Positions 11,291-24,144 of a stretch of 64,000 nt of DNA are shown here, in pieces. Source of the DNA: Batillaria attramentaria (Eukaryota; Mollusca; Gastropoda; Batillariidae). Position 1 is the stretch's first letter; every line of letters begins with the position of its first letter. The notes beneath the pieces were generated by a model, which worked only from the letters and a program-made list of their open reading frames with translations, did not search any database and was not told the origin of the DNA. Location of the stretch: contig JACVVK020000143.1 in the NCBI GenBank assembly GCA_018292915.2, forward strand, positions 86,001 to 150,000, in the 5' to 3' direction. A program made the translations under genes and the position numbers.

Positions 11291-13018
11291 GTGGTCCTGG
11301 CACTAAGTGTACGGGTGTTTATCATACAGTGGTCCTCTCACTGGGTATATGGGTGGTTATTGTACATTGGTCCTGACACTGGGTGTATAGATGTTGTTCA
11401 TACAGTGGTCCTGACACTGGGTGTATGGGTGTTTATCGTACAGTGGTCCTGACACTGGGTGTATGGGTGTTTATCGTACAGTGGACCTAACACTGGATGT
11501 ATGGATGTTGTTCATACAGTGGTCCTGACACTAGGTGTATGGATGTGGTTCATACAGTGGTCCTGACACTAGGTGTATGGGTGTTTATTATACAGTGGTC
11601 CTGAAACTGGGTGTACGGTTGTTTATTTTATATTGGTCCTGACACAAGATGTGTTCATATAGTGGTCCTGACACAGGGTGTATAGATGTTCTTCATGCAG
11701 TGGTCCTGACACTGGGTGTATGGGTGTTTATCGTACAGTGGTCCTAACACTAGGTGTATGGGTGTTTATCGTACAGTGGTCCTAACACTAGGTGTATGGG
11801 TGTTTATTGTACAGTGGCCCTAACACTAGGTGTATGGGTGTTTATTGTACAGTAGTCCTGGCACTAGGTGTATGGGTGTTTATTGTACAGTGGTCCTGAC
11901 ACTGGGTGTATGGGTGTTTATTGTACAGTGGCCCTAACACTGGATGTATGGGTGTTTATTGTACAGTGGTCCTGACACTGGATGTATGGGTGTTTATTGT
12001 ACAGTGGTCCTGACACTGGGTGTATGGGTGTTTATTGTACAGTGGTCCTAACACTGGGTGTATGGGTGTTTATTGTACAGTGGTCCTGACACTGGATGTA
12101 TGGGTGTTTATCGTACAGTGGTCCTGAAACTGGGTGCACGGGTGTTTATTTTATCTTGGTCCTGACACAAGATGTGCTCATATAGTGGTCCTGACACAGG
12201 GTGTATAGATGTTCTTCATGCAGTGGTCCTGACACTGGGTGTATGGGTGTTTATTGTACAGTGGTCCTGACACTGAGTGTATGGTTGTTTATCGTACAGT
12301 GGTCCTGACACTGGGTGTATGGGTGTTTATCGTACTGTGGTCCTGACACTGGGTGTATGGGTGTTAATCGTACAGTGGTCCTGACACTGGGTGTATGGGT
12401 GTTTATCATACAGTGGTCCTGACACTGGGTGTATGGGTGTTTATTGTACAGTGGTCCTGACACTGGATGTATGGGTGTTAATCGTACAGTGGTCTTGACA
12501 CTGGGTGTATGGGTGTTTATTGTACAGTGGTCCTGACACTGGGTGTATGGGTGTTTATTGTACAGTGGTCCTAACACTGGATGTATGGGTGTTAATCGTA
12601 CAGTGGTCCTAACACTGGATGTATTGGGGTTTATTGTACAGTGGTCCTGACACTGGGTATATGGGTGTTTATTGTACAGTGGTCCTGACACTGGATGTAT
12701 GGGGGTTTATTGTACAGTGGTCCTGACACTGGGTATATGGGTGTTTATTGTACAGTGGTCCTAACACTGGATGTATGGGGGTTTATTGTACAGTGGTCCT
12801 AACACTGGATGTATGGGGGTTTATTGTACAGTGGTCCTAACACTGGATGTATGGGTGTTTATCGTACAGTGGTCCTGACACTGGGTGTATGGGTGTTTAT
12901 CGTACAGTGGTCCTGACACTGGGTGTATGGGTGTTTATCATACTGTGGTCCTAACACTGGGTGTATGGGTGTTTATCGTACAGTGGTCCTAACACTGGAT
13001 GTATGGGTGCTTCTTGTA
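11291..13018. repeat. 38-bp minisatellite, about 45 copies, older form
   Basis: Units read CAGTGGTCCTGACACTGGGT then GTATGGGTGTTTATCGTA. They match the preceding 30-bp unit plus about 8 bp (ATGGGTGT). Divergence is higher and lengths vary (ATGTTGTTCATA variants). Confidence 0.93.
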
Positions 13019-13040
13019 CCAAGGGGCCGGCGCTGACTCT

Positions 13041-13168
13041 CAAAACAGAATGAGTTTCTCCGTCACCTGTACAAAACAGAATGAGTTCCCCCGTCACCTG
13101 TACAAAACAGAATGAGTTCCTCCGTCACCTGTACAAAACAGAATGAGTTCCTCCGTCACCTGTACAAA
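13041..13168. repeat. 31-bp minisatellite, 4 copies
   Basis: CAAAACAGAATGAGTTCCTC then CGTCACCTGTA, four tandem copies beginning at 13041, 13072, 13103 and 13134. Confidence 0.92.
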
Positions 13169-13461
13169 AGAAGAAACAGACGTACGTCATCTAAGACACA
13201 AAACTGTTAGATGAGTCATGTGACATCAGAGGTGCGAACAGGTCAGTAAACCGGGCCTATAATAGTGTTAACGAAAATGTGCGTGTTCTAAACCCGAACC
13301 CAAAAGTTAAGCAACCTGTCATAAAACAATACATTTATTCACGTGCTAATGTCCTCGGACTTTGCAGTTTTAGTTGACCCACTTAGCTTATCGTGTGTGT
13401 CAGTATTTTCAAGAGGAGTGGAACAGTTTGTACCAGGACAAGTTCAAACGGCTAGTCCGCA
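13169..13461. other. Unique sequence, no gene seen
   Basis: Mixed composition. No coding or RNA feature recognised. Confidence 0.5.
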
Positions 13462-13700
13462 GCAACCCTGTTCCGGGACCGTCGCTTCTCTCTGCTCCTG
13501 CGACGACGTCCAATCGGGCTAACCGAGACCGAGCCGAGCTAAATGATACCTAAGAAGGAAAAAACACAAATACTCGGTGACAAGGAAAGTGGACAGTTGC
13601 GAACAACTTTGAGGTCCCCGTGTTATTTCACAGTGTGCACAGAAGCGATGAAAACTGTCGCATTCACCAGCACAGTACATTTTCAGCCTGTTTAGATAGT
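13462..13700 (+). repeat. Dispersed repeat, copy 1
   Basis: About 235 bp match 20627-20862 in the same orientation, including CGGGCTAACCGAGACCGAGC, AATACTCGGTGACAAG and TGAGGTCCCCGTGTTATTTC. Similarity fades after TTTTCAG but continues weakly through a CTCCCTTG motif. The class is unknown. No terminal repeats or coding potential were seen. Confidence 0.8.
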
Positions 13701-13795
13701 ATTGCCTGCATGAGTTGTCTCCCTTGCCGCAACAAGCACGTATTTTTCGTGGCAGAGCACAAAGCTTTCACGAAAAATGCATGCTTGCTTGCTGC

Positions 13796-13858
13796 GGGTC
13801 TGTGTATGCATGGCGGGTCTGTGTATGCATGGCGGGTCTGTGTATGCATGGCGGATTT
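13796..13858. repeat. 19-bp tandem repeat, about 3.5 copies
   Basis: GCGGGTCTGTGTATGCATG in tandem. Confidence 0.9.
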
Positions 13859-14368
13859 GTCGTGAAGAATGTGCAGTGGGTGTTGAGTGAGACTAACAAC
13901 AGGAAATTGTTGCTGTCAACAGTTAATGAGTAAATCACGTGATTACGTCCATGTGTGACTGCTGAAAGTCATGAGGCGAGTAATGACGTTGTCATTTCGT
14001 CATCTGCCCTCACGATGCCACAAGATGTGTAATGTAGCGTATTGACGTGCTGTTGACACCAAGCGATCAGTCTCCATTAAACAAGCGTTTTCCCCGCTCT
14101 GTCTGTACAAGTCCTGTCATGTGTGTGACAGTAGCCATATAGTCCAGTGCTGATGTGCTGGCGGCGTTGTGTGGTGACCACTGTGTATTCAGGAGAAAGT
14201 AATGGGTTGGGGTAGCGTCATCAGTCATATTCGGTTTTCACACACAATGTCTACGTGAAATGTAGTCTATCTGTTTTACTTTATAAGCATGCGATCTTTT
14301 TTTTCTTTTTTTTCTTTTTGTAAGTGCAGCTTCAATCAGTCAAGTGCGCCACCCCCAACTATGGTTGT
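13859..14368. other. Unique sequence, no gene seen
   Basis: No recognised features apart from a T-rich run near 14297-14322. Confidence 0.5.
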
Positions 14369-14394
14369 GAACGTATTACAAACACACCCGCAGG

Positions 14395-14471
<77 letters not shown>

Positions 14472-14503
14472 ATTACAAACACACCCGCAGGCGCGCGCGC
14501 ACG

Positions 14504-14582
<79 letters not shown>

Positions 14583-14625
14583 ACACACACACACACACGC
14601 ACGCACACACGCGCGCACACAAACT
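14369..14625. repeat. (CA)n tract with a 100-bp internal duplication
   Basis: CGTATTACAAACACACCCGC then AGGCGCGCGCGCAC occurs at about 14369 and 14469, each copy followed by a long CA run. Histidine/threonine and cysteine/valine frames here are microsatellite artefacts. Confidence 0.93.
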
Positions 14626-14778
14626 GTGTCAAGGTCAAACATTTGTAGTTCCATTTGCAACTGAGCGTGTCTGGAACATCAAACATGCATAGGAGGAAAC
14701 AAATGTGAGTCTATCACGTACTGATCTGTTTAGGAATACGCATTATGGTGAGCATCAATTTGCAAATACTAGTTCGCA

Positions 14779-15030
14779 CTACAGACAGTCAAACAAATAC
14801 CGTCGTAATAATGCTTTAAATGTTTTTAGAGAAGTTGCTGACTTTATAGGCATCGGAAGTGAGTTCCACAGTGATGCTCCAGCAAATGTGAGACCAGTTT
14901 TATAAAGGCCAATACGAGGTAGGGGTAGCGTCAAAATACCGTTCCTCGAGGTCCGTCCACAGTCATGCCGTGAAGTAAAGAAGGATGATAAGTATTGCGG
15001 AGCTGAGTCGTTTAGAATTTTGTGCATTAA
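14779..15030 (-). pseudogene. LINE reverse-transcriptase C-terminal fragment
   Basis: The minus-strand frame encodes about 80 residues with the signature that follows the RT domain in CR1/jockey-type LINEs: LNDSAPQYLSSFF, then FAGASLWNSLPMPIKSA, then SLKTFKALLRRYLF. No upstream RT palm domain is present, so this is a 5'-truncated dead copy. The family is inferred from this C-terminal pattern only. Confidence 0.72.
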
Positions 15031-15607
15031 AACACATTTATTGTATATGAGCTGTTGTTGAAGGGGGAGTATACCAAGGGAGAGAGAGAGAGAGCATATG
15101 AACTATGATAAATATCAGTTGAGAAATAAGACGAACACATGGTCAAAGAGGAAATTGTTGGTAATAAAGCAGTGAGTAATTGTGTTTGTTGTTGTCTAAT
15201 CCCATTCGCTAATAAGAAATAACTCACCTGTGTTTGTGTTTGCCAGTGATTCTGTGCATGTCTGAAAACCACAACGCAGTGCACGAAATAAAGCAATCCG
15301 CTGACTGGGAAAAGCGTTGTACAGCGGCAGTAGGAGAGTGGCCGGGAGGCGGACAGTGAGCGTCCCGCTAGCAGCCGACACTGTGACAGAGAGAGAGAGA
15401 GACAGCACTATACACACGGGGCAGGGCCACGCCCGCCTGGGTTCGTCTCCGCCAGTTCGGACAACCTTGTTTGATTGAAAATCCCCGAGGGTTCAGGTTC
15501 GGGACTGCTGGCCGCTGTGTCACAACGCACCTCCATAGCATCATCATACCACCATCCTCATAATTATGCATCATAAAATAATAAAACAACTATTGGCCGC
15601 TGTGTCT
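15031..15607. other. Unique sequence with short GA runs
   Basis: GA runs lie at about 15081-15094 and 15390-15402. No coding exon was recognised. Confidence 0.5.
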
Positions 15608-15905
15608 TTCGCTAAGTTCTCCCGTGACGTTCACTAGCTAAGTTCTCCCTTGACGTTCACTGGTTAAGTTCTCCCGTGACGTTCACTAGCTCAGTTCTCC
15701 CGTGACGTTCACTAGCTAAGTTCTCCCGTGACGTTCACTAGCTAAGTTTTCCCGTGACGTTCACTGGTTAAGTTCTCCCGTGACGTTCACTAGCTAAGTT
15801 GTCCCGTGACGTTCACTAGCTAAGTTCTCCCGTGAAGTTCACTGAGTTCTCCCGTGACGTTCACTAGCTAAGTTCTCCCGTGACGTTCACTGAGTTCTCC
15901 CGTGA
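15608..15905. repeat. 26-bp minisatellite, about 12 copies
   Basis: The unit is CTAAGTTCTCCCGTGACGTT then CACTAG, with GGTTAAG, TTGTCCC and deletion variants. Each unit carries TGACGT, the core of a CREB/ATF site. Confidence 0.93.
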
Positions 15906-16170
15906 CAGAGGAGATTGTGGCCCGTGTTCATTCCGGTACCTGAAGGTTCTGTCTTGGGTGGATGAGGTAATGAGTAACGGGTAACGGGTACATCAACTCT
16001 AGCACAGGCCCTAATGTTGACCAGTCATATGATCACCCGAGTGTACCTATCTACCCCAGTATGGATTATATATCCCCATACCCCTGTCATACACAACAAC
16101 ACGTGATATGTCTTTCGCTAATCATACACAAGCCTGTGCGCACACAGACACAAGCACTGCATTCCTACCA

Positions 16171-16375
<205 letters not shown>

Positions 16376-16686
16376 GTCCGTCCTACTACTACTACTTGTT
16401 TTTAAGCAAACCCAGAAACTGTGATTTCAAAAATGCCCAGAGCTCGGGATAGACCCTAATCACTAAATCAGTTTAATCAACAAAAGCTTTACGATTAGTG
16501 TTCAACAAATACTGTTACTGGGACCGTCAACCTTCACTGAACTGCTTAATGGCCTCTCTGTTGTACATTAACCACTGTGTGTTCACTGTCTGTCAACGTC
16601 ATCATTCAATTTCCAGGCCACTCTATGACCAGGTTACCATGACAGCACCACTGTCCCAGTGGACTGGTGTGACTGAACGCTAATGC

Positions 16687-16689
<3 letters not shown>

Positions 16690-16757
<68 letters not shown>

Positions 16758-16782
16758 CATCATCATCATCATCATCATCACT
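16690..16782. repeat. (CA)n followed by (ATC)n
   Basis: A CA run to about 16756 adjoins ATC triplets to about 16780. Confidence 0.95.
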
Positions 16783-16983
16783 CACCCCCATTACCGTCAC
16801 CGTCGTTACGATTATCATCATAGTCATGGATCATGATGATGATGATGAAGATGACGAAGTTCCAACAGACACTGACGGCTCCTGTCACCATCCACGGACA
16901 AACAATCGTGCGGGTAAACAAGTATTACCAGTGCACGTGTCCTTACAGCTTGCACTTTCCTTTCAAACTTGATACATGTAACT

Positions 16984-17094
16984 GGAGACAGACAGACAAA
17001 CAGTCAGTCAGACAGACAGACAGACAGACAGTCAGACAGACAGACAGACAGTCAGACAGACAGACAGTCACAGAGAGAGAGAGAGAGAGAGAGA
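16984..17094. repeat. (CAGA)n with CAGT interruptions, then (GA)n
   Basis: Tetranucleotide CAGA units are interspersed with CAGT, ending in a GA run at 17074-17093. Confidence 0.93.
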
Positions 17095-17339
17095 TCTACT
17101 GACGCCGTCCTTTGCTCGTTCCGTTTGCTCACTGAATAACAAAAACGCCTTTGCTCACCACTCACATTTACCTTTGGCCGCAGCTAACCTCGCCCTTTGC
17201 CTGATTCTGATTGTTCCTAACAGCTTCACCTGATTGTTCTTCATCCACTCCTAACACCGTCCTCGTTCTTTATCCGCTCTTAACAACGTCCTCGTCCTCA
17301 TTTGACTAACACCATTCGTCGTCATCTGCTCATATCATC

Positions 17340-19165
17340 TTCTACCCATGGTTAACATTATTCTTCGCCAACAACTGATTTCATCCTCTACCCATGGTTA
17401 ACATCACTCTTCGCCAACAACGGAATATATCATACCCTACCCATGGTTAACATCACCGATTCTTCGCCAGCAACTGATATCATCTTCTACCCATGGTTAA
17501 CATTATTCTTCGCCATCTGCTGATATCATCCTCTACTGACCCATGGCTATCATCATTCTTCGCCAACTGCTGATATCATCCTCTACTGACCCATGGCTAT
17601 CATCATTCTTCGCCAACTGCTGATATCATCCTCTACTGACCCATGGCTATCATCATTCTTCGCCAACTGCTGATATCATCCTCTACTGACCCATGGCTAT
17701 CATCAACTGCTGGTGTCATCCTCTACTGACCCATGGCTATCATCATTCTTCGCCAACTGCTGATATCATCCTTTACTGACCCATGGCTATCATCATTCTT
17801 CGCCAACTGCTGATATCATCCTCTACTGACCCATGGCTATCATCAACTGCTGATATCATCCTCTACTGACCCATGGCTATCATCAACTGCTGATATCATC
17901 CTCTACTGACCCATGGCTATCATCATTCTTCGCCATCTGCTGATATCATCCTCTACTGACCCATGGCTATCATCATTCTTCGCCATCTGCTGATATCATC
18001 CTCTACTGACCCATGGCTATCATCATTCTTCGCCAACTGCTGATATCATCCTCTACTGACCCATGGCTATCATCATTCTTCGCCAACTGCTGATGTCATC
18101 CTCTACTGACCCATGGCTATCATCATTCTTCGCCAACTGCTGATATCATCCTCTACTGACCCATGGCTATCATCAACTGCTGGTGTCATCCTCTACTGAC
18201 CCATGGCTATCATCAACTGCTGGTGTCATCCTCTACTGACCCATAGCTATCATCAACTGCTGGTGTCATCCTCTACTGACCCATGGCTATCATCAACTGC
18301 TGGTGTCATCCTCTACTGACCCATGGCTATCATCAACTGCTGGTGTCATCCTCTACTGACCCATGGCTATCATCAACTGCTGGTGTCATCCTCTACTGAC
18401 CCATGGCTATCATCAACTGCTGGTGTCATCCTCTACTGACCCATGGCTATCATCAACTGCTGGTGTCATCCTCTACTGACCCATGGCTATCATCAACTGC
18501 TGATATCAACCTCTACTGACCCATGGCTATCATCAACTGCTGGTGTCATCCTCTACTGACCCATGGCTATCACCAACTGCTGATATCATCCTCTACTGAC
18601 CCATGGCTATCACCAACTGCTGATGTCATCCTCTACTGACCCATGGCTATCATCAACTGCTGATGTCATCCTCTACTGACCCATGGCTATCATCAACTGC
18701 TGATATCATCCTCTACTGACCCATGGCTATCATCAACTGCTGATATCATCCTCTACTGACCCATGGCTATCATCAACTGCTGATGTCATCCTCTACTGAC
18801 CCATGGCTATCATCAACTGCTGGTGTCATCCTCTACTGACCCATGGCTATCATCAACTGCTGATATCATCCTCTACTGACCCATGGCTATCATCAACTGC
18901 TGATATCATCCTCTACTGACCCATGGCTATCATCAACTGCTGATGTCATCCTCTACTGACCCATGGCTATCATCAACTGCTGGTGTCATCCTCTACTGAC
19001 CCATGGCTATCATCAACTGCTGGTGTCATCCTCTACTGACCCATGGCTATCATCAACTGCTGGTGTCATCCTCTACTGACCCATGGCTATCATCAACTGC
19101 TGGTGTCATCCTCTACTGACCCATGGCTATCATCAACTGCTGGTGTCATCCTTTGCCCATGGTTG
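17340..19165. repeat. Minisatellite mixing 50-bp and 40-bp units
   Basis: The long unit (50 bp) is CCATGGCTATCATCATTCTT, CGCCAACTGCTGATATCATC, CTCTACTGAC. The short unit (40 bp) lacks exactly ATTCTTCGCC. Long units dominate to about 18.17 kb, short ones after that. GATATC/GGTGTC variants are mixed in. The first units (17340-17520) are irregular and older. Confidence 0.95.
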
Positions 19166-20193
19166 ACAGCAGCTAACAATTGTTTTGTTTTTTCCCCAAA
19201 TATCATCGTACAAACAAATTTTCAAAAATGATTTTTAAAAAACTGAATCGTCCCCGACTACAAGAAACCCCACTATAAAGGCACTCTGCTGGGGTGTTGT
19301 CTCCCACACTGGCTGGTAGGCGGTTGTACGAGAGAAGGGTCGATAAGCATAAAGTGACAAACTATTGTTTATGGCGGCTTTCACCTAAACGGGTCTGATT
19401 AGTACAATGGGACTGTAGCGTTGTATACACACAAGTCGTGTTGTAGCCAGTTGGCCGGGTACTGGGGACAGATGGTTCGAGATGCAGGCTGTGAAACCAC
19501 TAAGGAAGGGTTAGAGAAAAATCGAAGCGTTACTTGTTTACCGTCCTCTCGGCGCTGGTTCAGTTGAAATCCCTGTAGTGATGGCCCGGAGAGAGGGTAT
19601 TACAATCACCGGCTACACAAATCACCGAGTCTCCTTTTAATGTCACAATGTGACGTCCGATCGCTGGCGAGGATTAATTGGTCTACACAGTAGCGGGCTG
19701 TTAATTATTGATTAACCTTTCAAACTGAGCCTCCTAATGTTCGGATGGCAGTTCACAAACGCCGGATACTTTTACGCTTCTCCATCCACTATCACTATGT
19801 GTGGGTGTCATTCCGGCATTTTTCATCTTTGTTCGGTGATTGCAAAAGCGGTTACTGACAGGGCGGGAGTAATATCCCAATCTCAGTAGTGTTATGATGG
19901 TGATCCCAGCACTGAGTCAGCAGCTACCTTGTCTCTCTCACTCCCCGGCCACACTGACCGTCACTAACCCGCTCTAGGTTAGGATTAACACTGAAGAGGC
20001 CATCAAGGCAAGTCTGGTTTGTTGTTGTTGTTGCTGCTGTTTTGTTGTTGTTGTTGTTGTTGTTGGAAAAGTCGGAAAATGTGGTGCAAACCTGATACAC
20101 TTACCACAACTTGACTCAGTGACTAGCATTTCAAGGGAAATTCGTTTAATAACATCATTCTGTCCTCTTTACTTCAGTTACTGATCAGTCGCG
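19166..20193. other. Unique sequence, possible regulatory DNA
   Basis: About 1 kb of non-repetitive DNA apart from a (TTG)n run at 20021-20064. It includes a homeodomain-type cluster near 19675-19716 (GGATTAATTGG, GTTAATTATTGATTAAC). No exon was recognised. Confidence 0.4.
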
Positions 20194-20280
20194 CCTCAGT
20201 TTCAGTCAGTGTCCTCTCAGTGTGACCTCCAGCCTCAGTTTCAGTCAGTGTCCTCTCAGTGTGACCTCCAGCCTCAGTTT
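20194..20280. repeat. 39-bp direct repeat, just over 2 copies
   Basis: CCTCAGTTTCAGTCAGTGTC then CTCTCAGTGTGACCTCCAG. Looser CCTCAGTT copies continue to about 20420. Confidence 0.85.
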
Positions 20281-20626
20281 AAATCTCCGCCTCTGTGACT
20301 AACTTCCACTGAGTCTCAGTTTCAACTGACGAGTGATGTCCCCTATGACCTCCAGCCTCAGTTAAAAACAAGTTCTCTGTGATCTACAACCTAATTTAAC
20401 TGAGTATCCTCTGTGACCCAGTTTCATTTAAATATCACCTGTGACCTCAAGAGAAGCTGCGGTTCTTGGTCAAACCAGCCTGACCTTCAGCACCTGACTG
20501 ACCTCTGCAATACGCACCGCGCCAAGTGTAAGGTAAGGGAGACTACCCAGTAATTTCACTATTTCCCAATAGAAATTGTTATTCCCCTTAGTTCAGTTCC
20601 TCCACGACCGGTGTCATAAAGTTGTT

Positions 20627-20862
20627 AACCCTGTACCCGGGGCCGACGCTACTCTAGGCCCCTGCGACGGCCAAGTCGGGCTAACCGAGACCGAGCCGAG
20701 ATAAGTTATAGCTAAGAAGGAAAAAAAAAAATAAAATACTCGGTGACAAGAAAAGTGAACAGTTGTGAACAACTTTGAGGTCCCCGTGTTATTTCACAGT
20801 GTGCACAGAAGCGAGGAATTGTCAAATTCACCGGCACAGTGAATTTTCAGTATGGCTCGGAG
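20627..20862 (+). repeat. Dispersed repeat, copy 2
   Basis: Matches 13462-13700 in the same orientation, with blocks CGGGCTAACCGAGACCGAGC, AACAACTTTGAGGTCCCCGT and ATTTCACAGTGTGCACAGAA. It is followed by GGAGTTATTTCCCTTG, a motif I associate with molluscan repeats. Confidence 0.8.
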
Positions 20863-21079
20863 ATTATTGTGCGCGGGAGTTATTTCCCTTGAAAACAAAA
20901 GCAGACGTTTTCCCCCCGGGGAATTTCGGCCACACCTGTTAAAAACATCGTCTCCTCCAAAACCAGGCTACGGTATTATTTTGTTATGCTCACAACATTA
21001 TCAGTACAGCTTAGCAAGGCGTTTCCAAATAATCAAGTGCTCTTGAACATTATGCAGCCCGAAATTAACGTCTGCCGTA
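20863..21079. other. Unique sequence, no gene seen
   Basis: A short plus-strand open frame from 20852 runs out of the dispersed repeat and resembles no known family. Confidence 0.4.
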
Positions 21080-21109
21080 CAGGACGTCAAACACCCAAAC
21101 ACCCACCCC
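21080..21109 (+). mobile_element. SINE 3'-tail fragment
   Basis: AGGACGTCAAACACCCAAAC then ACCCACCCC matches the tail of the SINE family in this window. No head or body remains. Confidence 0.55.
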
Positions 21110-21532
21110 TCTGCTGTACGCCTGTACTTTCTCTTTCGCTTAGTGTACAAACATAGCTGACAACGCCTGCAAAGAAGGTAACAGAAAAAAAAAGTATTAA
21201 CATACATGCTGTGAACCTCCTTGAAGAGGACGGAAACTTGAGATGGCATCAGTCTGTGTACAGACGATAACTTGATTCAGTAAGAAAGTCACTGTCAGCA
21301 GCTGTCAAGGCACACGCAGAGACAGGTAGAAAATGCTATGTAGTAAGCAATGACTGAAGTTTGGAATCAATTAGCAAAGACCTAAAGATCTCAGTTGACA
21401 TAAGGGAATGACGTTACCGACGCCGGACTGAGAGATAAAATGCAGCTACAAAGAAACTGCCCCAACATCCATCTTTTCTGTTATTAATGCCTGAAACCAA
21501 AGTCAAGACAATATGTCATCCTTTATGTCATC

Positions 21533-21536
<4 letters not shown>

Positions 21537-21612
<76 letters not shown>
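21537..21612. repeat. (GT)n-(GA)n compound microsatellite
   Basis: A GT run to about 21578 passes directly into a GA run. Confidence 0.97.
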
Positions 21613-21615
<3 letters not shown>

Positions 21616-21727
21616 AACTGTAATCACTGAGCAAGACACTGACCCAGCGGCAGTGACTGATTCACACTTGAACACACTGAGATCCGGCGCCTGTCACGTG
21701 TGGTGTACACGTCAAGTTGTGTGCAGT

Positions 21728-21918
21728 GGTTGGGTGGGTGTTTGGCAGTTTAACGTACCGTTTCCACCACGTAAGGGTGATGTCAAAAGACGGGGCAACG
21801 CGGACTGAGACAAAAAGGCCAGCACAAATATTCGGCCCCCGCCGGGATTCGAACCCGGCCCACCCCATTGAGAGTCCCGGGCAACGCTCTACCATTCGGC
21901 TACAGTATACTGGCTCCT
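21728..21918 (-). mobile_element. tRNA-derived SINE with 14-bp TSD
   Basis: Flanks AAGTTGTGTGCAGT (21714-21727) and AAGTTGTGTGTAGT (21919-21932) differ at one base. On the minus strand the head ends in GCCGAATGGTAGAGCG, the T-loop is GGGTTCGAATCCCGGC, and the tail is GTTAAACTGCCAAACACC then CACCCAACC. It is about 20 bp longer than the 8065 copy, mainly in the head. Confidence 0.9.
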
Positions 21919-21956
21919 AAGTTGTGTGTAGTTATGACACACAAACAACAATGTCA

Positions 21957-24144
21957 TGGCCCGGTATCATGATTCTACACAGTCATGTTACTGTATACTG
22001 GGGGTGTAACTTAAGGGGATGGCCAGGTATTCTACACAGTCATGTTACTGTATACTGGGGGTGTAACTTAAGGGGATGGCCAGGTATTCTACACAGTGAC
22101 AGTCATGCTACTGTATAGTCACGGCCGGTATAAGTTATAGGCGGGACGGCCCGGTATTCTGCACAGTCATGCTACTGTATAGTCTAACTTACAGGGACGG
22201 CCCGGTATTCTACACAGTCATGCTACTGTATAGTCTAACATGGAGAGGCGGCCCGGTATTCTACACAGCCATGCTACTGTATAGTCTAACTTACAGGGAC
22301 GGCCCGGTATTCTACACAGTCATGCTACTGTATAGTCTAACATGGAGAGGCGGCCCGGTATTCTACACAGTCATGCTATTGTATAGTCTAACTTACAGGG
22401 ACGGCCCGGTATTCTACACAGTCATGCTACTATATAGTCTAACATGGAGGGACGGCCCGGTATTCTACACAGTCATGCTACTGTATAGTCTAACTTACAT
22501 GGATGGCCCGGTATTCTACACAGTCATGCAACTGTATAGTCTAACTTGGAGAGGCGGCCCGGTATTCTACACAGTCATGCTACTGTACAGTCTAACTTAC
22601 AGGGATGGCCCGGTATTCTACACAGTCATGCAACTGTATAGTCTAACTTGGAGAGGCGGCCCGGTATTCTACACAGTCATGCTACTGTACAGTCTAACTG
22701 AAAGGTATTCTACACAATCATGCTACTGTATAGTCTAACTTAAAGGTATTCTACACAGCCATGCTACTGTATAGTCTAACTTGGAGGGACGGCCCGGTAT
22801 TCAGGCACAGCCATGCTACTGTATGGTCTAACATGGAGGGACGGCCCGGTATTCTACACAACCATGCTACTGTATAGTCTAACACGGAGGGACGGCCCGG
22901 TATTCTACACAACCATGCTACTGTATAGTCTAACATGGAGGGACGGCCCGGTATTCTACACAGTCATGCTACTGTATAGTCTAACTTGGAGGGACGGCCC
23001 GGTATTCTACACAGCCATGCTACTGTATAGTCTAACTTGGAGGGACGGCCCGGTATTCTACACAGCCATGCTACTGTATAGTCTAACTTGGAGGGACGGC
23101 CCGGTATTCTACACAGTCATGCTACTGTATAGTCTAACTTGGAGGGACGGCCCGGTATTCTACACAGCCATGCTACTGTATAGTCTAACTTGGAGGGACG
23201 GCCCGGTATTCTACACAGCCATGCTACTGTATAGTCTAACTTGGAGGGACGGCCCGGTATTCTACACAGCCATGCTACTGTATAGTCTAACTTGGAGGGA
23301 CGGCCCGGTATTCTACACAGCCATGCTACTGTATAGTCTAACTTGGAGGGACGGCCCGGTATTCTACACAGTCATGCTACTGTATAGTCTAACTTGGAGG
23401 GACGGCCCGGTATTCTACACAGTCATGCTACTGTATAGTCTAACTTGGAGGGACGGCCCGGTATTCTACACAGCCATGCTACTGTATAGTCTAACTTGGA
23501 GGGACGGCCCGGTATTCTACACAGTCATGCTACTGTATAGTCTAACTTGGAGGGACGGCCCGGTATTCTACACAACCATGCTACTGTATAGTCTAACTTG
23601 GAGGGACGGCCCGGTATTCAGGCACAGCCATGCTACTGTATAGTCTAACTTGAAGGGACGGCCCGGTATTCTACACAGCCATGCTACTGTATAGTCTAAC
23701 TTGGAGGGACGGCCCGGTATTCTACACAGTCATGCTACTGTATAGTCTAACTTGGAGGGACGGCCCGGTATTCTACACAGCCATGCTACTGTATAGTCTA
23801 ACATGGAGGGACGGCCCGGTATTCTACACAGTCATGCTACTGTATAGTCTAACTTGGAGGGACGGCCCGGTATTCTACACAGCCATGCTACTGTATAGTC
23901 TAACTTGAAGGGACGGCCCGGTATTCTACACAGCCATGCCACTGTATAGTCTAACTTGGAGGGACGGCCCGGTATTCTACACAGCCATGCCACTGTATAG
24001 TCTAACTTGGAGGGACGGCCCGGTATTCTACACAGTCATGCTACTGTATAGTCTAACATGGAGGGACGGCCCGGTATTCTACACAGCCATGCTACTGTAT
24101 AGTCTAACTTGGAGGGACGGCCCGGTATTCAGGCACAGCCATGC
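21957..24144. repeat. 51-bp satellite, left half
   Basis: The unit is GGACGGCCCGGTATTCTACA, CAGTCATGCTACTGTATAGT, CTAACTTGGAG (51 bp). Between about 22140 and 22680 units alternate between TTACAGGGAC and ATGGAGAGGC types, a 102-bp dimer. From 22.8 kb they are homogeneous CTAACTTGGAG. The same family resumes at 27976 beyond a LINE. At 17 codons per unit, long frames such as 22813-23643 are artefacts. Confidence 0.96.

Noticed and set aside
9176..11452. Open frames of 758, 691 and 620 codons encoding 10-residue repeats
   Set aside because: The 30-bp unit without stops leaves several frames open on both strands at once. The frames have no non-repeat domain, splice context or codon preference.
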